From Marinobacter zhanjiangensis (GTDB lineage: Bacteria > Pseudomonadota > Gammaproteobacteria > Pseudomonadales > Oleiphilaceae): a stretch of DNA of 64,000 nt. The notes beneath the pieces were generated by a model that searched no databases, was not told where the DNA came from, and was given only the letters and a program-made list of their open reading frames with translations. Shown here piece after piece: positions 52,907 to 61,777 of this stretch; positions within the stretch are counted from its first letter, which is position 1; each line of letters starts with the position of its first letter. The translations under genes were made by a program, and so were the position numbers. The DNA lies in assembly GCF_014651935.1 (NCBI RefSeq), contig NZ_BMXV01000004.1, forward strand, positions 248,001-312,000. Reading direction: 5' to 3'.

Positions 52907-54136
52907 TCAGTACGCAGTGATATTGGCGGGGGCCTTGATATTGAAACGGTCCGGATAAAGCAGCACTTCGATGCGTCGGTTCATGCGACGGCTGGCGGCG
53001 TCAGTTTCCTCCACCAGTGGGCGGGTATCGGCATAGCCTGCTGCCTGCATGCGATCAGGTGCTATGCCGGTATCTCTCAGCACCCGGACTGCCGAGGCGG
53101 CGCGGGCGGCAGACAACTCCCAGTTGGTGGGGTAGCGGCTCTGCAGGCGGGGGGAGATGGGACGGCTGTCGGTGTGGCCCTGAACGCTGATCAGGTGGTC
53201 CGGGAAGCTTTCCAGGGCGGTGGCGAGCAGTTGCAGGGTCTCACGACCGGGCTTGCCTATGTAGGCGGAGCCGGAATCAAACACGATTCTTTCTGGCAGT
53301 TTGATGACCGTGGTGCCGTCTTCCAGGCGTGATACCAGTGTCTGCTTCTCGTTGCTCAGTTCCTGCAACTGGGTCTGCAGGTTATCCATAGCAGTGCGTT
53401 CACGCTGCAAACGGGCCTCCAGTGCTTCAATGGTCTCGCTGGCACTGAGGCTCCGGGCCTGCTGCAGGGCCAGTTGCTCCCGCGCTTCCCGGTACTGTTC
53501 AGCGACCGACTGGCGCTCTTCCGCTACTTGCTCCAGGGTGCTTTCCTTCTGGGCCAGCTGATTGCGGGCCTGATCAAGAGCGGCCCGGGCGGCTTTCAGT
53601 TCCTCTGAAAGCTCATCAGCCTGGGCACGGGTCCGGATCTGTTCCTCCCTGGCCGTGGCCAGGGAGACGTCGAGCTCTTCGCGGCTGGCAAGCAGTTCAG
53701 TGATCCGGGCTTCGCGCTGTGCCAGCTGCTCGTTGAGTTCGTCGATCCGGGTCTGGCTATGGGCCAGCTGGTCACCGCGCTCACTGGCCAGCGCCTGGCT
53801 GGCTGACAGCTCGGCTTCCAGGTCATCAATACGGTCTTCCAGGGTTTCGATCTGACTTAGTGACGCTTCCAGCTCAGCGGAGGAATTGGCCAGCGATTGT
53901 TGTGCTTCATTGAGCTGGGCTTCCAACCGGTCTGCACTGGTGCTGCGCTGGGCCAGGCGTTGACGGGCCCGGGAAAGTTCAGCTTGCAGGCGATCAACCT
54001 CGGAGAGTGCCTCCTCACGGGCGCTGTCAATCTGGGCCAGGTCCTCGTTGAGGGATCGATAGAAATAGACGCCGGCAATGGTCGCCAGTACCAGCAGAAT
54101 GATCAGTATTGTTGAAAGCCAGCCCCGCCGCGCCAT
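52907..54136 (-). CDS. Membrane-anchored coiled-coil protein with OmpA domain
   Basis: 409 residues. N-terminal membrane helix at about 7-26. A long coiled coil at about 30-270 with dense Glu, Gln, Arg and Leu heptads. OmpA/MotB peptidoglycan-binding domain at about 280-400: VFDSGSAYIG, SVQGHTDSRPI, NWELSAARAASAVRVL and NRRIEVLL. Likely anchored in the inner membrane, spanning the periplasm to peptidoglycan. It lacks MotB plug features and has no motA partner, so it is a structural or envelope protein rather than a stator. Confidence 0.9.
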   Translation of the reverse strand: MARRGWLSTILIILLVLATIAGVYFYRSLNEDLAQIDSAREEALSEVDRLQAELSRARQRLAQRSTSADRLEAQLNEAQQSLANSSAELEASLSQIETLEDRIDDLEAELSASQALASERGDQLAHSQTRIDELNEQLAQREARITELLASREELDVSLATAREEQIRTRAQADELSEELKAARAALDQARNQLAQKESTLEQVAEERQSVAEQYREAREQLALQQARSLSASETIEALEARLQRERTAMDNLQTQLQELSNEKQTLVSRLEDGTTVIKLPERIVFDSGSAYIGKPGRETLQLLATALESFPDHLISVQGHTDSRPISPRLQSRYPTNWELSAARAASAVRVLRDTGIAPDRMQAAGYADTRPLVEETDAASRRMNRRIEVLLYPDRFNIKAPANITAY

Positions 54137-54483
54137 GGTGAGTCCTTCATGTTGTTGTTAACGACATATTTGGATGAAACCAGTCTAGCATTTGTTGTGG
54201 TCAGGGAGTCGGTCCCGCAAAACTCGACAGCTGGTCCGGGCTGAAAAGGGCGCGGAGCTTTATCAGAACCTGTAGTGGTCGACTGATTCCGGACAGTATT
54301 TTGAGGTTTTCGTCAGCTGCTTACTTTTATCTCTTCACGAGTCTGGTCACGAGCCGGGGCGGTAAACTGTAAAAGGCTGTCAAAATAGACATGTTTGGAT
54401 TTCGGTTTAGGCCCGAACAAACTAATGTTTAGGTTATGTAAGTCAAAATAGCAGGGTAGGTCAGTTCTCAGCGGGGGAATGGA
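54137..54483. other. Divergent intergenic region
   Basis: 347 bases between the OmpA-domain gene and a diguanylate cyclase gene. The right half is AT-richer (54380-54460) and probably holds promoters. No clear box or RNA structure was recognised. Confidence 0.4.
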
Positions 54484-55959
54484 ATGGCGAAGGATGGCTT
54501 TGGTAAGGATCCGGAACGAGATTTTCGAGAACTCCTCGATTCCTCTCCGGACTGCGTTCTGGTCACTGACTACGACACGCACCGTTACCTTTATGTAAAC
54601 CATACATCCTGTGTGATGACCGGGTATGGTCTCCAGGAACTGTTGTCCATGCACGTTTCCGAGCTGACTCTGCAGAGCGAGGCAGAGATTCGCGAGACCT
54701 ATGAGCGTGCCCGTCAGGCGGGCGAAAGAGGCTATACCGAAGAGCCCCAACTGTTGCTCAGTAAGGACAGGTCCCGGCGGGGGTGGTGGGAATCGAACTT
54801 ACGTTTCAAGGTCATTGGCGGTCAGGAAGTAATCGTGATTGTCTCCCGTGAAGTGACCCCCCGGATTCTGGCCGAAAGGGCCGCAAGCCGGGCCACGAAG
54901 ATCTATGCCGCGCTCAGTTCGGCGAACGAAGCGATCATTCACAGCTCATCGTCGGAAGAACTGTTTCAGGCGGTCTGTGATGCGGCTATCGAAAGTGGGG
55001 GCATGACCACAGCCGCCATGTTGATGCCGGCGCCCGGCTCCGATCTGATGGAACTGCAGGCGATGGCGGGCAAGGGGCGCGATACCATGGAGGTCGCTGT
55101 CATCTCAACAGATCCCCAGCGGCCGGAGGGGCGCGGGCTCATCGGCAAGGCCTTTCGCACCGGCAAACCCAGCATCACAGATGACTATCTGCAGGACACA
55201 CGCACCACTCACTGGCACACTCTGGTGCGGGACCGCACGCAGATAAGGTCGGCCGCTTCAGTGCCTATCATCCGCCATGGACGCTCTGTGGGAGCTTTGT
55301 ACCTCTGTTCACGGGAACGGCGTGCGTTTGACGAAGAGATCATTGGCCTACTGGTGCGCATGGCCGGCAACCTTTCCTTTGCCCTTCAGAACTTCGAACA
55401 TGAGGAAAAACGCCGTGAGGCCGAGGAGCGGGCCCATTACCTGGCCACTCACTGTGGTCTTACCGGCCTGCCGAATCGCAACCTGCTGACAGATCTGCTG
55501 GGTCAGGCTATTGCATCGGTAGGCCGGACGGGTCACAGGCCCGCGATCATGTTTATCGACCTGGACCGGTTCAAGGAAATCAACGACGCCTGGGGCCATG
55601 ACACCGGTGACGGTGTTCTCCAGAAGACGTCCGGCCGGTTGCGAGAGGTTTTGCGCGAACACGATGTGCTGGCCCGGCTGGGCGGCGATGAATTCGTGGT
55701 GCTGGTGCAGAATATCGATCATCAGGACCATGCAGTGCGGGTGGCTGAAAAGCTGTTGGCTGCCTCAAAGGAGCCCGTCGTCGTGGAGGGGCAGCCATTT
55801 ACCGTTACCCTCAGCATCGGCATCAGCCTCTACCCCGAACATGGCATTCACCCGACAGACCTGATGAAAGCTGCGGACCTGGCCATGTACGTTGCCAAGG
55901 ACAAGGGCAAGGCTACCTGGGCCCTGTCCGGGGAGGGCCGGCCCCAGGCTATCCAGTAA
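54484..55959 (+). CDS. PAS-GAF-GGDEF diguanylate cyclase
   Basis: 491 residues. PAS domain at about 15-130 (VLVTDYDTHRYLYVNHTSCV). GAF domain at about 145-300 (DAAIESGGMTTAAMLMPAP, VPIIRHGRSVGALYLCSRE). GGDEF domain at about 315-485 with intact RLGGDEF. Cytoplasmic; makes c-di-GMP in response to unknown ligands of the PAS and GAF parts. Confidence 0.95.
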   Translation: MAKDGFGKDPERDFRELLDSSPDCVLVTDYDTHRYLYVNHTSCVMTGYGLQELLSMHVSELTLQSEAEIRETYERARQAGERGYTEEPQLLLSKDRSRRGWWESNLRFKVIGGQEVIVIVSREVTPRILAERAASRATKIYAALSSANEAIIHSSSSEELFQAVCDAAIESGGMTTAAMLMPAPGSDLMELQAMAGKGRDTMEVAVISTDPQRPEGRGLIGKAFRTGKPSITDDYLQDTRTTHWHTLVRDRTQIRSAASVPIIRHGRSVGALYLCSRERRAFDEEIIGLLVRMAGNLSFALQNFEHEEKRREAEERAHYLATHCGLTGLPNRNLLTDLLGQAIASVGRTGHRPAIMFIDLDRFKEINDAWGHDTGDGVLQKTSGRLREVLREHDVLARLGGDEFVVLVQNIDHQDHAVRVAEKLLAASKEPVVVEGQPFTVTLSIGISLYPEHGIHPTDLMKAADLAMYVAKDKGKATWALSGEGRPQAIQ

Positions 55960-56018
55960 GCCTGCACCGGCTTCTGCCTATTCGCTTGCCAGGCCGCCTG
56001 GCAAGGCCTTATTCCTCA

Positions 56019-56264
56019 TCACTGACCTTCAGCCAGGTTCCACGCCATGCTGTGGTCGTTTTCGTATTCCGAGTATTTCGGTGAGCCAATCTGGTTCGGG
56101 GCGGAACAGCCGCTTAGCCAGGCCAATGAGGTGGTGGCCAGGGCCATCCCGATAATCCAGTTTTCCTGTTCTTCTCCCCTGATTGGCGGGGGACGACCGA
56201 CGCGCAACTGCTTGTACATTCCGTCGACCCGGCTGACGATGTTGATGGACGAAATCAACCGCAA
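56019..56264 (-). CDS. Possible small lipoprotein
   Basis: 81 residues, unrecognised. The middle, IGMALATTSLAWLSGC followed by SAPNQIG, looks like a lipoprotein signal with lipobox LSGC, but about 40 residues precede it. An internal start would be needed, or the 5' part is degraded. It lies in a 367-base stretch between the diguanylate cyclase and the b561 pseudogene. Confidence 0.3.
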   Translation of the reverse strand: MRLISSINIVSRVDGMYKQLRVGRPPPIRGEEQENWIIGMALATTSLAWLSGCSAPNQIGSPKYSEYENDHSMAWNLAEGQ

Positions 56265-56326
56265 ACCCCGGGCCTCGAATTTCGAAGAAGAGCAGGTGAG
56301 TTCGTTTGTTGAGCTTGAAAGCCGAC

Positions 56327-56621
56327 TTAGAAGTCTCCTCGTCCTTGCTCAAGAGGGGACAGGTCTGCGGGTGTCTCCTGGCGCTTTGTCAGGTAGTGTC
56401 TGGCCGCTCCCAGAAAATGCAGGCCTATGAGAATGGGTAACACGTAAACACCCAGGTAGATGTGCACGATTTCAGCTGGCTCGTGCAGCACCCCGAGTGA
56501 TTCCAGCGGCAGAGAAACGCTGAACCAGCCGAAGACATTGATAGCCTCTCCCTCCGTGAAAATATACAAAGGCCCAGTGATTGAGGGTTGAGGTTCCTGA
56601 GTAACTGTGTGGTGCGTTCAT
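56327..56621 (-). pseudogene. Cytochrome b561 gene with internal deletion and frameshift
   Basis: From an ATG at 56621 with AAGGAG upstream the frame reads MNAPHSYSGTSTLNHW. It then runs out of frame. In another frame the text continues LYIFTEGEAINVFGWFSVSL, then AEIVHIYLGVYVLPILIGLH and ends KRQETPADLSPLEQ. These are the start and the end of a b561-type di-haem membrane protein. The central helices with most haem-binding His residues are missing. Confidence 0.75.
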
Positions 56622-56692
56622 CCTGTCTCCTTGGTGAGGCGGTAGGTAGCTGTCGGCTGCCCTATGGGTGTTGATATTCGTATGGTCTTCCA

Positions 56693-58912
56693 TCAGTAAA
56701 CGTCTTCCAGGTAGCGCCCCTCCGCTCGGAGTGTTTCCACATCCACCGGTAAGGGCTTTAGAATCTCGTCAATGACCTGCTTTACCCCCTCGGCCATATC
56801 CCGGCCGCCACAGACCAGAATCTGAGCTCCGGTCCTGACCATTTGGCGCACGGCGATCTCATCCTGCCTGAGCTTGTCCTGAACATAAGCGCGCTCATCA
56901 GATCTGGAGAAAGCGGTATTCAGCCCTGTCAGTCGATTGTCTTCAAGGTAGCGCCCCAGCTCCGGTTGATATAGAAAATCCGATTGCGAGTTGCGTCCGC
57001 CCCAATAAAGGTACATCGGGTTACCTTTGGTATTTTTCCGGATAAACCCGGTCAATGGGCCAATCCCGGCACCGGCGCCGATCAGAATGACCGGGGTGTT
57101 ACCGACTGCTGGTCGAAAGTCGGGATTGTGGCGGAGAAAACCATCAATACGGTCGCCCGGCTTCAGATCATGCAAATAGCCAGAGCAAAGACCACCAGGT
57201 TTTTTGCGGACGCATATCTCCAGCACACCGTCCGTAGACGAGGACGCCAGAGAATAGAATCGCGCGGCCTGCCCCTGCGGAGGTATAACACCAAGAAGAT
57301 CGCCAGCTTCGAACGAGGGCAGAGCCTTGCGGGCCCGGGGGAGAAACTTCGGCCACCCGCGCTGCTCCGCCGCCTCGAAACGAAGAATACTGGTAGGCGC
57401 TTGAACCGCCAGACCGTAATCCGACCGTTCCACAAGCTCCAGTTTTACCGTGGGTGACGGCAACGGATCGTAGGTCAGCGAAAACGGAGTCCGGATAAGC
57501 TCACTGATCCTGTCGCCCCACTCGCTGAATTGCGACGCGCAACACCGATCAATCAGTTCAACGCTATGCAAACGGCTCAGCCCTTTGCGGGCGAGCGCCG
57601 CATCCACATCCAGTGCAAACTGACAGAAGTTCGGAAACTGCCTGTCACCAAAACCCAACACCGCATACTTCAGAGCCTTGCCCTCCCTGAACTCACTGAG
57701 CCTGGCCATAAACCGCCGGGCCGATGCCGGCGCATCGCCGTTACCATAGGTCGAGGTCAGCACCAATAGCATGGATGCCTGTGGGTAATGGTCCGCCAGG
57801 GCGTTCATTTCGCTGCAATGCACCCGAAGACCGGCCTGATGCAGGCTGGCACGGAGCGCCCGGGCAAACCCCCAGGTGGTGTTACCTTCTGAACCGACGA
57901 GGATAACGGCCTCAGCCTGAGAGACGTCAGCATTGTCCGGCAACTGCTCCGACGCCCGATGACGCTGCCACCAGATTGTTATTCCTGTTATTGAGAGCAC
58001 TGGCACGGTCAACGCTGCCGCTCCCAGAATCAGGCCCAGCCACCATAGCCCCTCGCCGGTATGCAAACTGACGATCCACTGCTGGATCACGCTACCTTCA
58101 GAGCGGGACTGGTACTTCAGCAGTTCCCCGGTTGCCTGATCAACAAACCCGAAACCGTCGCTGGTTGTCAGGGAATAGACATCCTGAGGGTCATCAGGAT
58201 AGGGAAACACCAGTTCCCGCAGTTCTCTGAGATCAACTTTCGAGAGGGCGCTCAGTGTAGCCACTGGCGCCGGTTGGCCACCAGCGACCTCTGCAGGAAA
58301 AGCTGGCCCGATTTGGGAAGTTTCCGGCAGCAAGCCAAATCGCTGCGCGGCCATATAACTGCCGGTCAATGCCGACAGCAGCAACCCCAGAACCGCAAAC
58401 CGGGCCAGTTCGGCATGGATGCGTTTGCCACCAGAACCGGGTAACGGCCGTAGCAATGCTGTCCAGCCACCGCTCCGGCGGACCAGCAGCAGAGTTCCGG
58501 AAATACAGAGAAGCAGCATAACTGCGGCCACCGCCCCAGCCAGCATCCGGCCTGCGTCATCCAGCAGAAAGGAGCGATGCAGGTCCCTGACCCAGGTAAA
58601 AAATGCCGATGGCTCGTAGGGCGCAATGCCTTCCCCGGTCAAGGGGCTGACCAGATCGGCCCCAGGCTGGCCGTCCCGGCTGTAATACACGATTACTCCA
58701 CCGGAAGGGCCGCGTACAATCTGTTCGGTTCCCGGGTAGTGTTCCACCACCCGTCCTGCCAGCTCCGCCACACTCACCTCGCCGGCGGCCGGGATTACCG
58801 CTGCCGCCCTGTCCATGGCAGGCGCCAGGGCGAGAACTGCTCCGGTGGCGGCAAGTGTCACCAGGAGCAACGCCGCAAGCAGCCCCGGTAAACCGTGCAA
58901 TTGTCGTAACAT
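56693..58912 (-). CDS. PepSY-domain membrane protein fused to flavodoxin/FNR reductase
   Basis: 739 residues from the ATG at 58912 (AGGAG eight bases upstream); the longer frame from 58993 overlaps the previous gene by 59 bases. The N-terminal 370 residues are PepSY-type with membrane helices at about 8-28, 135-155, 185-205 and 310-335. Then comes a flavodoxin domain at about 365-510 (ILVGSEGNTTWGFAR, TSTYGNGDAPASA). A ferredoxin-reductase FAD/NAD(P) module follows to the end (RFYSLASSS, GAGAGIGPLTGFIRKN, LVCGGRDMAEGVKQ). A transmembrane electron-transfer enzyme passing electrons from NAD(P)H to the periplasm, perhaps for ferric iron or flavin reduction. Confidence 0.9.
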   Translation of the reverse strand: MLRQLHGLPGLLAALLLVTLAATGAVLALAPAMDRAAAVIPAAGEVSVAELAGRVVEHYPGTEQIVRGPSGGVIVYYSRDGQPGADLVSPLTGEGIAPYEPSAFFTWVRDLHRSFLLDDAGRMLAGAVAAVMLLLCISGTLLLVRRSGGWTALLRPLPGSGGKRIHAELARFAVLGLLLSALTGSYMAAQRFGLLPETSQIGPAFPAEVAGGQPAPVATLSALSKVDLRELRELVFPYPDDPQDVYSLTTSDGFGFVDQATGELLKYQSRSEGSVIQQWIVSLHTGEGLWWLGLILGAAALTVPVLSITGITIWWQRHRASEQLPDNADVSQAEAVILVGSEGNTTWGFARALRASLHQAGLRVHCSEMNALADHYPQASMLLVLTSTYGNGDAPASARRFMARLSEFREGKALKYAVLGFGDRQFPNFCQFALDVDAALARKGLSRLHSVELIDRCCASQFSEWGDRISELIRTPFSLTYDPLPSPTVKLELVERSDYGLAVQAPTSILRFEAAEQRGWPKFLPRARKALPSFEAGDLLGVIPPQGQAARFYSLASSSTDGVLEICVRKKPGGLCSGYLHDLKPGDRIDGFLRHNPDFRPAVGNTPVILIGAGAGIGPLTGFIRKNTKGNPMYLYWGGRNSQSDFLYQPELGRYLEDNRLTGLNTAFSRSDERAYVQDKLRQDEIAVRQMVRTGAQILVCGGRDMAEGVKQVIDEILKPLPVDVETLRAEGRYLEDVY

Positions 58913-58934
58913 CACCTTGGCTCCTGCCAGTCCC

Positions 58935-59405
58935 TCAGAAATCGTACCGGAAGGAGCGAACATAACCGCGCCCGGTGACTGGTTTGCCGGCACCTTCGCT
59001 GGTCAGTGATACCGCGACATCCGCCCGATTATCCCGCAAATCCTCAACGGCGGTGTCGATACGGACCTCGTGGCCGCTGTCAATCAGTGCATCATCCAGG
59101 TCAAGTGTGATTTTCAGGGTGCGCCCGCTGGTTATACTGGCGCCGGTCAGTCCGTCATACTCAGCCGGATCCAGCCTGCTGCCACGAGCCCAGCCGCGCA
59201 GGTGTTTGTAGTATTTGGATTTCTCGCCCGCGACCCAGAGCGTCCCCTGGTATTTGCCGGAAGCATCCGTCAGGTAAAGCGCCAGGTAGGCGCCATCGCC
59301 GCCGTAGTTGAGCAATTCGGTCGTGAAGGTTACTTCACGAGCCTGGGCAAGCGCGGGCAAGGCAACAGCTATCGCCAGGCCCAGCGCAAAAAAGAGCTTT
59401 TTCAT
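58935..59405 (-). CDS. DUF2271 periplasmic protein
   Basis: 156 residues from the ATG at 59405 (GGAGA upstream). Signal peptide at 1-22 (ends ALAQA). The mature text GGDGAYLALYLTDASGKYQG, LWVAGEKSKYYKHLRGW and LTGASITSGRTLKITLDLDD is typical of DUF2271. It is always found beside PepSY/flavoreductase genes in my knowledge, and probably has a redox or FMN-related role. It ends 22 bases before the reductase start. Confidence 0.88.
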   Translation of the reverse strand: MKKLFFALGLAIAVALPALAQAREVTFTTELLNYGGDGAYLALYLTDASGKYQGTLWVAGEKSKYYKHLRGWARGSRLDPAEYDGLTGASITSGRTLKITLDLDDALIDSGHEVRIDTAVEDLRDNRADVAVSLTSEGAGKPVTGRGYVRSFRYDF

Positions 59406-59463
59406 ACAGTCTCTCCGGTAAAAACGTGAACCGCTAAAAAAGTAAACCGAAAGAACCGCCGGA

Positions 59464-59856
59464 TTATTCAACCGTTACGCTGGGGCGACCCTTGATGATG
59501 GCATTGCTGCGAGCCGGCCTTTGGCCATTGGCCTCAGCACCTTTTTGTGTATGATTTCCATAATGGTTGTCGTCGTCCTCATCATCGTCTTCTTCCCGCT
59601 CCAGTTCCCTCAATTTCAGTGAGGCCGGTGCAAAGGACGCCTCTGCCCGAAACCCTGCCGGAACGAGACCTTTCACCTCATAACAACCGTCATCCACCTT
59701 GATGCGGTACACCGTCCAACCTTCACCTTCCAGCTTCTGGCGCAGGTTTTCCCGCGGCTGCCAGTTGGCCACCGGATCATCACAGTCATCGTCAGCCAGC
59801 AGCGGAGTGCCCACCAACAATAAAGCGAGGCTTAAAATCACGGGTTTGGTCTTCAT
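59464..59856 (-). CDS. Periplasmic PepSY-domain protein
   Basis: 130 residues. Signal peptide ends near GTPLLA (residue 21). PepSY-like core at about 30-80: LRQKLEGEGWTVYRIKVDDG then CYEVKGL. Next an acidic stretch (EREEDDDEDDDNHYGNH) that could bind metal. First gene of the leftward operon with DUF2271 and the flavoreductase. A candidate response-regulator motif lies 45 bases upstream. Confidence 0.85.
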   Translation of the reverse strand: MKTKPVILSLALLLVGTPLLADDDCDDPVANWQPRENLRQKLEGEGWTVYRIKVDDGCYEVKGLVPAGFRAEASFAPASLKLRELEREEDDDEDDDNHYGNHTQKGAEANGQRPARSNAIIKGRPSVTVE

Positions 59857-59900
59857 GAAATATCTCCTGTTGAATCCACAATGAACACTTTATGAGGTTT

Positions 59901-59918
59901 TCCTGACACTGGCCTGAA
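59901..59918 (-). promoter_or_regulatory. Candidate response-regulator box before the PepSY operon
   Basis: On the minus strand GTGTCAGGA, with a second TCAGG-type half 11 bases away (cctgacac / cctgaac on the plus strand). The same 9-base word occurs before the two-component genes at 61025. Confidence 0.35.
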
Positions 59919-59944
59919 CGGGACCGGCTCGGATCAATGAAAAA

Positions 59945-60944
59945 TCAGCGAAACTGAAACGCCTCTTTATGGAATCGCCACAGACGCAAGGGCGTGAATT
60001 GCAAACCTTTTTCGATGGCCTGGCTCAGCCCTTCTGGCCCGCAAAACCATACTTCTGCAGCTCTGGATGACCGCCCCCCCGTCGACAGTTTTTCTGCCGA
60101 TAAAACCTCACCTTTGGTGCTGTCATGGATCTGAAGATGAATGCCGGGAACATCCCGGCAAAGCTCCCGCAGTCGCTCTACCATAGGGTCCTGATCGGCA
60201 TTTCGGGTGCAGTAGTGAAGGTCTGCCTCCGGTGCGGTCACCGTGGTGGTGTCAATAGCCTCAAGCCAGGCGAGGAACGGCGTTATACCAATGCCGCCGG
60301 CAATCCAGATCTGGTGGGCTTTGCGGTTTCTTCGGTCGAAGTTAAAGCGGCCATAGGGGCCCTCAATCTTCACTGTTTGCCCTACTCTGATTTTGTGGCT
60401 GAGATTACGGGTGAAGTCTCCGAGCGCTTTTATGAGGAATGTGACTGTGCCATTGCCCTGGTCAGCACTTGCGATAGTGAACGGGTGGGCACCTTCCATG
60501 GTGTTAAAGGTGACAAACGCAAATTGTCCTGCACGGTGTCCGTGCCATGCCGGCCCCAAATCGCAGGTAACCTCGGTGACATCCCGGGCCGGGGTGTTGA
60601 TACTGATGATCGTGCCTTGAACCTGACGCCGACGGCCAACTCTGCCAGTCAGGGAAAACCCGCTGGCGATGCTGCCTCCCAGCAGCAGAATGGCCATCAG
60701 CACACCAATCGGCTGCTGCCACCATTGCAGCGGAGCGAGCCAGGCCGCCCAGCGGTCTTTCCAGCCAGCCCGGACGCAGCGCCAGCATCATGGCCAGCGA
60801 CATCAACGCGATGGCTAGTGTCCCGCTCAGTAACAAGCTCTGCTCATAGACCGCCCAGGGCGAACCGGTGCCCGGCCCTGCGGCGAGACTCCAGGCCCAG
60901 AGACCGGTGACCAGCACAATAAAAGGTAAAATCATCCGGATCAT
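59945..60944 (-). pseudogene. Ferric-reductase-like gene with internal deletion and frameshift
   Basis: From the ATG at 60944 (GGAGGAG upstream) the frame gives MIRMILPFIVLVTGLWAWSL, a second helix, and RPGWLERPLGGL, then leaves frame. About 70 bases later another frame gives APLQWWQQPIGVLMAILLLG, followed by a complete FAD/NAD reductase (HPFTIASADQGNGTV, GPYGRFNFDRR, WIAGGIGITPFLAWLE, VWFCGPEGLSQAIE). The haem-binding helices expected between are gone. The soluble reductase part might still be made from an internal ATG at 60703. Confidence 0.8.
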
Positions 60945-60996
60945 GACATCTCCTCCGATCGGATCCTGAAATAGTCGGGAGAAGACTAGCGCCCGA

Positions 60997-61066
60997 ACCT
61001 GACAGCCAGCTGAAGGTCGGTGAAGTGTCAGGACAAGGTTCAACGCCATTCAGGCTGCTGTCAGGT
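60997..61066. promoter_or_regulatory. Three candidate response-regulator boxes before the two-component genes
   Basis: ACCTGACAG (60997-61005, reverse of CTGTCAGGT), GTGTCAGGA (61025-61033) and CTGTCAGGT (61058-61066). The last two are 33 bases apart, three helical turns. They suggest self-regulation by the OmpR-type regulator just downstream. Confidence 0.4.
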
Positions 61067-61111
61067 TCCGGCTGTAGTATCTTTCTCCCAGGGCTGGAAT
61101 AGAGGCGAACG

Positions 61112-61777
61112 ATGCGAGTGCTTTTGGTTGAGGATGCTGTCGGGCTTGGTGAGGCAGTGCGGGATCAGACCATGGAAGATGGCCACGCAGTAGACTGGGT
61201 GCAAACCCTTGGCTTTGCCGAAGCCAGTGTTCAGACCACCGCCTACGACCTGATCCTGCTCGACCTGGTACTTCCGGACGGCCATGGCTTCGGCTTTTTG
61301 AGGAAGTTGAGAACAAACGGAAATACGACACCGGTCATCATTCTTACCGCCAGGGATCAGGTCTCTGACCGGATTGAAGGACTGAACGCCGGCGCCGACG
61401 ACTATCTGGTAAAGCCCTTTGATCTTTCGGAGCTGTCGGCCCGTGTGGCAGCTGTCGCCCGTCGTTATCGCGGTAATCCGAGCCCGCTGATACGGGTGGG
61501 TCATCTGGAGGTGGATCTTGGTGATCACCGCGTCATTCGCAACGGCCAGCCAGTTGAACTTACTGCCCGGGAGTGGGCCCTGTTCGAGGGCTTCATCCAA
61601 CGCCCCGGAATGTTATTGTCGCGATCGCAGCTGGAAGATCGCCTTTATGCCTTCGGAGCAGAAATCGAAAGCAACACTATTGAGGTTTATGTCAGCCGTT
61701 TGCGTAAAAAACTGGGAAAGGATGCCATCATAACCGTCAGGGGCATGGGCTATCGCCTGGATACACATGACCAATAG
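61112..61777 (+). CDS. OmpR/PhoB-family response regulator
   Basis: 221 residues. Receiver domain at 1-115 with phospho-acceptor D51 (LILLDLVLPDGHG), acidic pair ED at 7-8 and the conserved Lys in VKPFD. Winged-helix DNA-binding domain at about 125-220 (LTAREWALFEGFIQRPG, SNTIEVYVSRLRKKLG). It overlaps the sensor kinase gene by 11 bases. Likely controls itself and the divergent PepSY/reductase genes. Confidence 0.96.
   Translation: MRVLLVEDAVGLGEAVRDQTMEDGHAVDWVQTLGFAEASVQTTAYDLILLDLVLPDGHGFGFLRKLRTNGNTTPVIILTARDQVSDRIEGLNAGADDYLVKPFDLSELSARVAAVARRYRGNPSPLIRVGHLEVDLGDHRVIRNGQPVELTAREWALFEGFIQRPGMLLSRSQLEDRLYAFGAEIESNTIEVYVSRLRKKLGKDAIITVRGMGYRLDTHDQ

Noticed and set aside
54313..54750. 145-codon minus-strand frame before and inside the diguanylate cyclase gene
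   Set aside because: Overlaps the PAS coding region, shows no family pattern and has no SD.
56345..56360. GGGGACAGGTCTG resembling a reverse copy of the border motif
   Set aside because: It is coding sequence of the b561 remnant, matches only about 11 bases and is far from the other copies.
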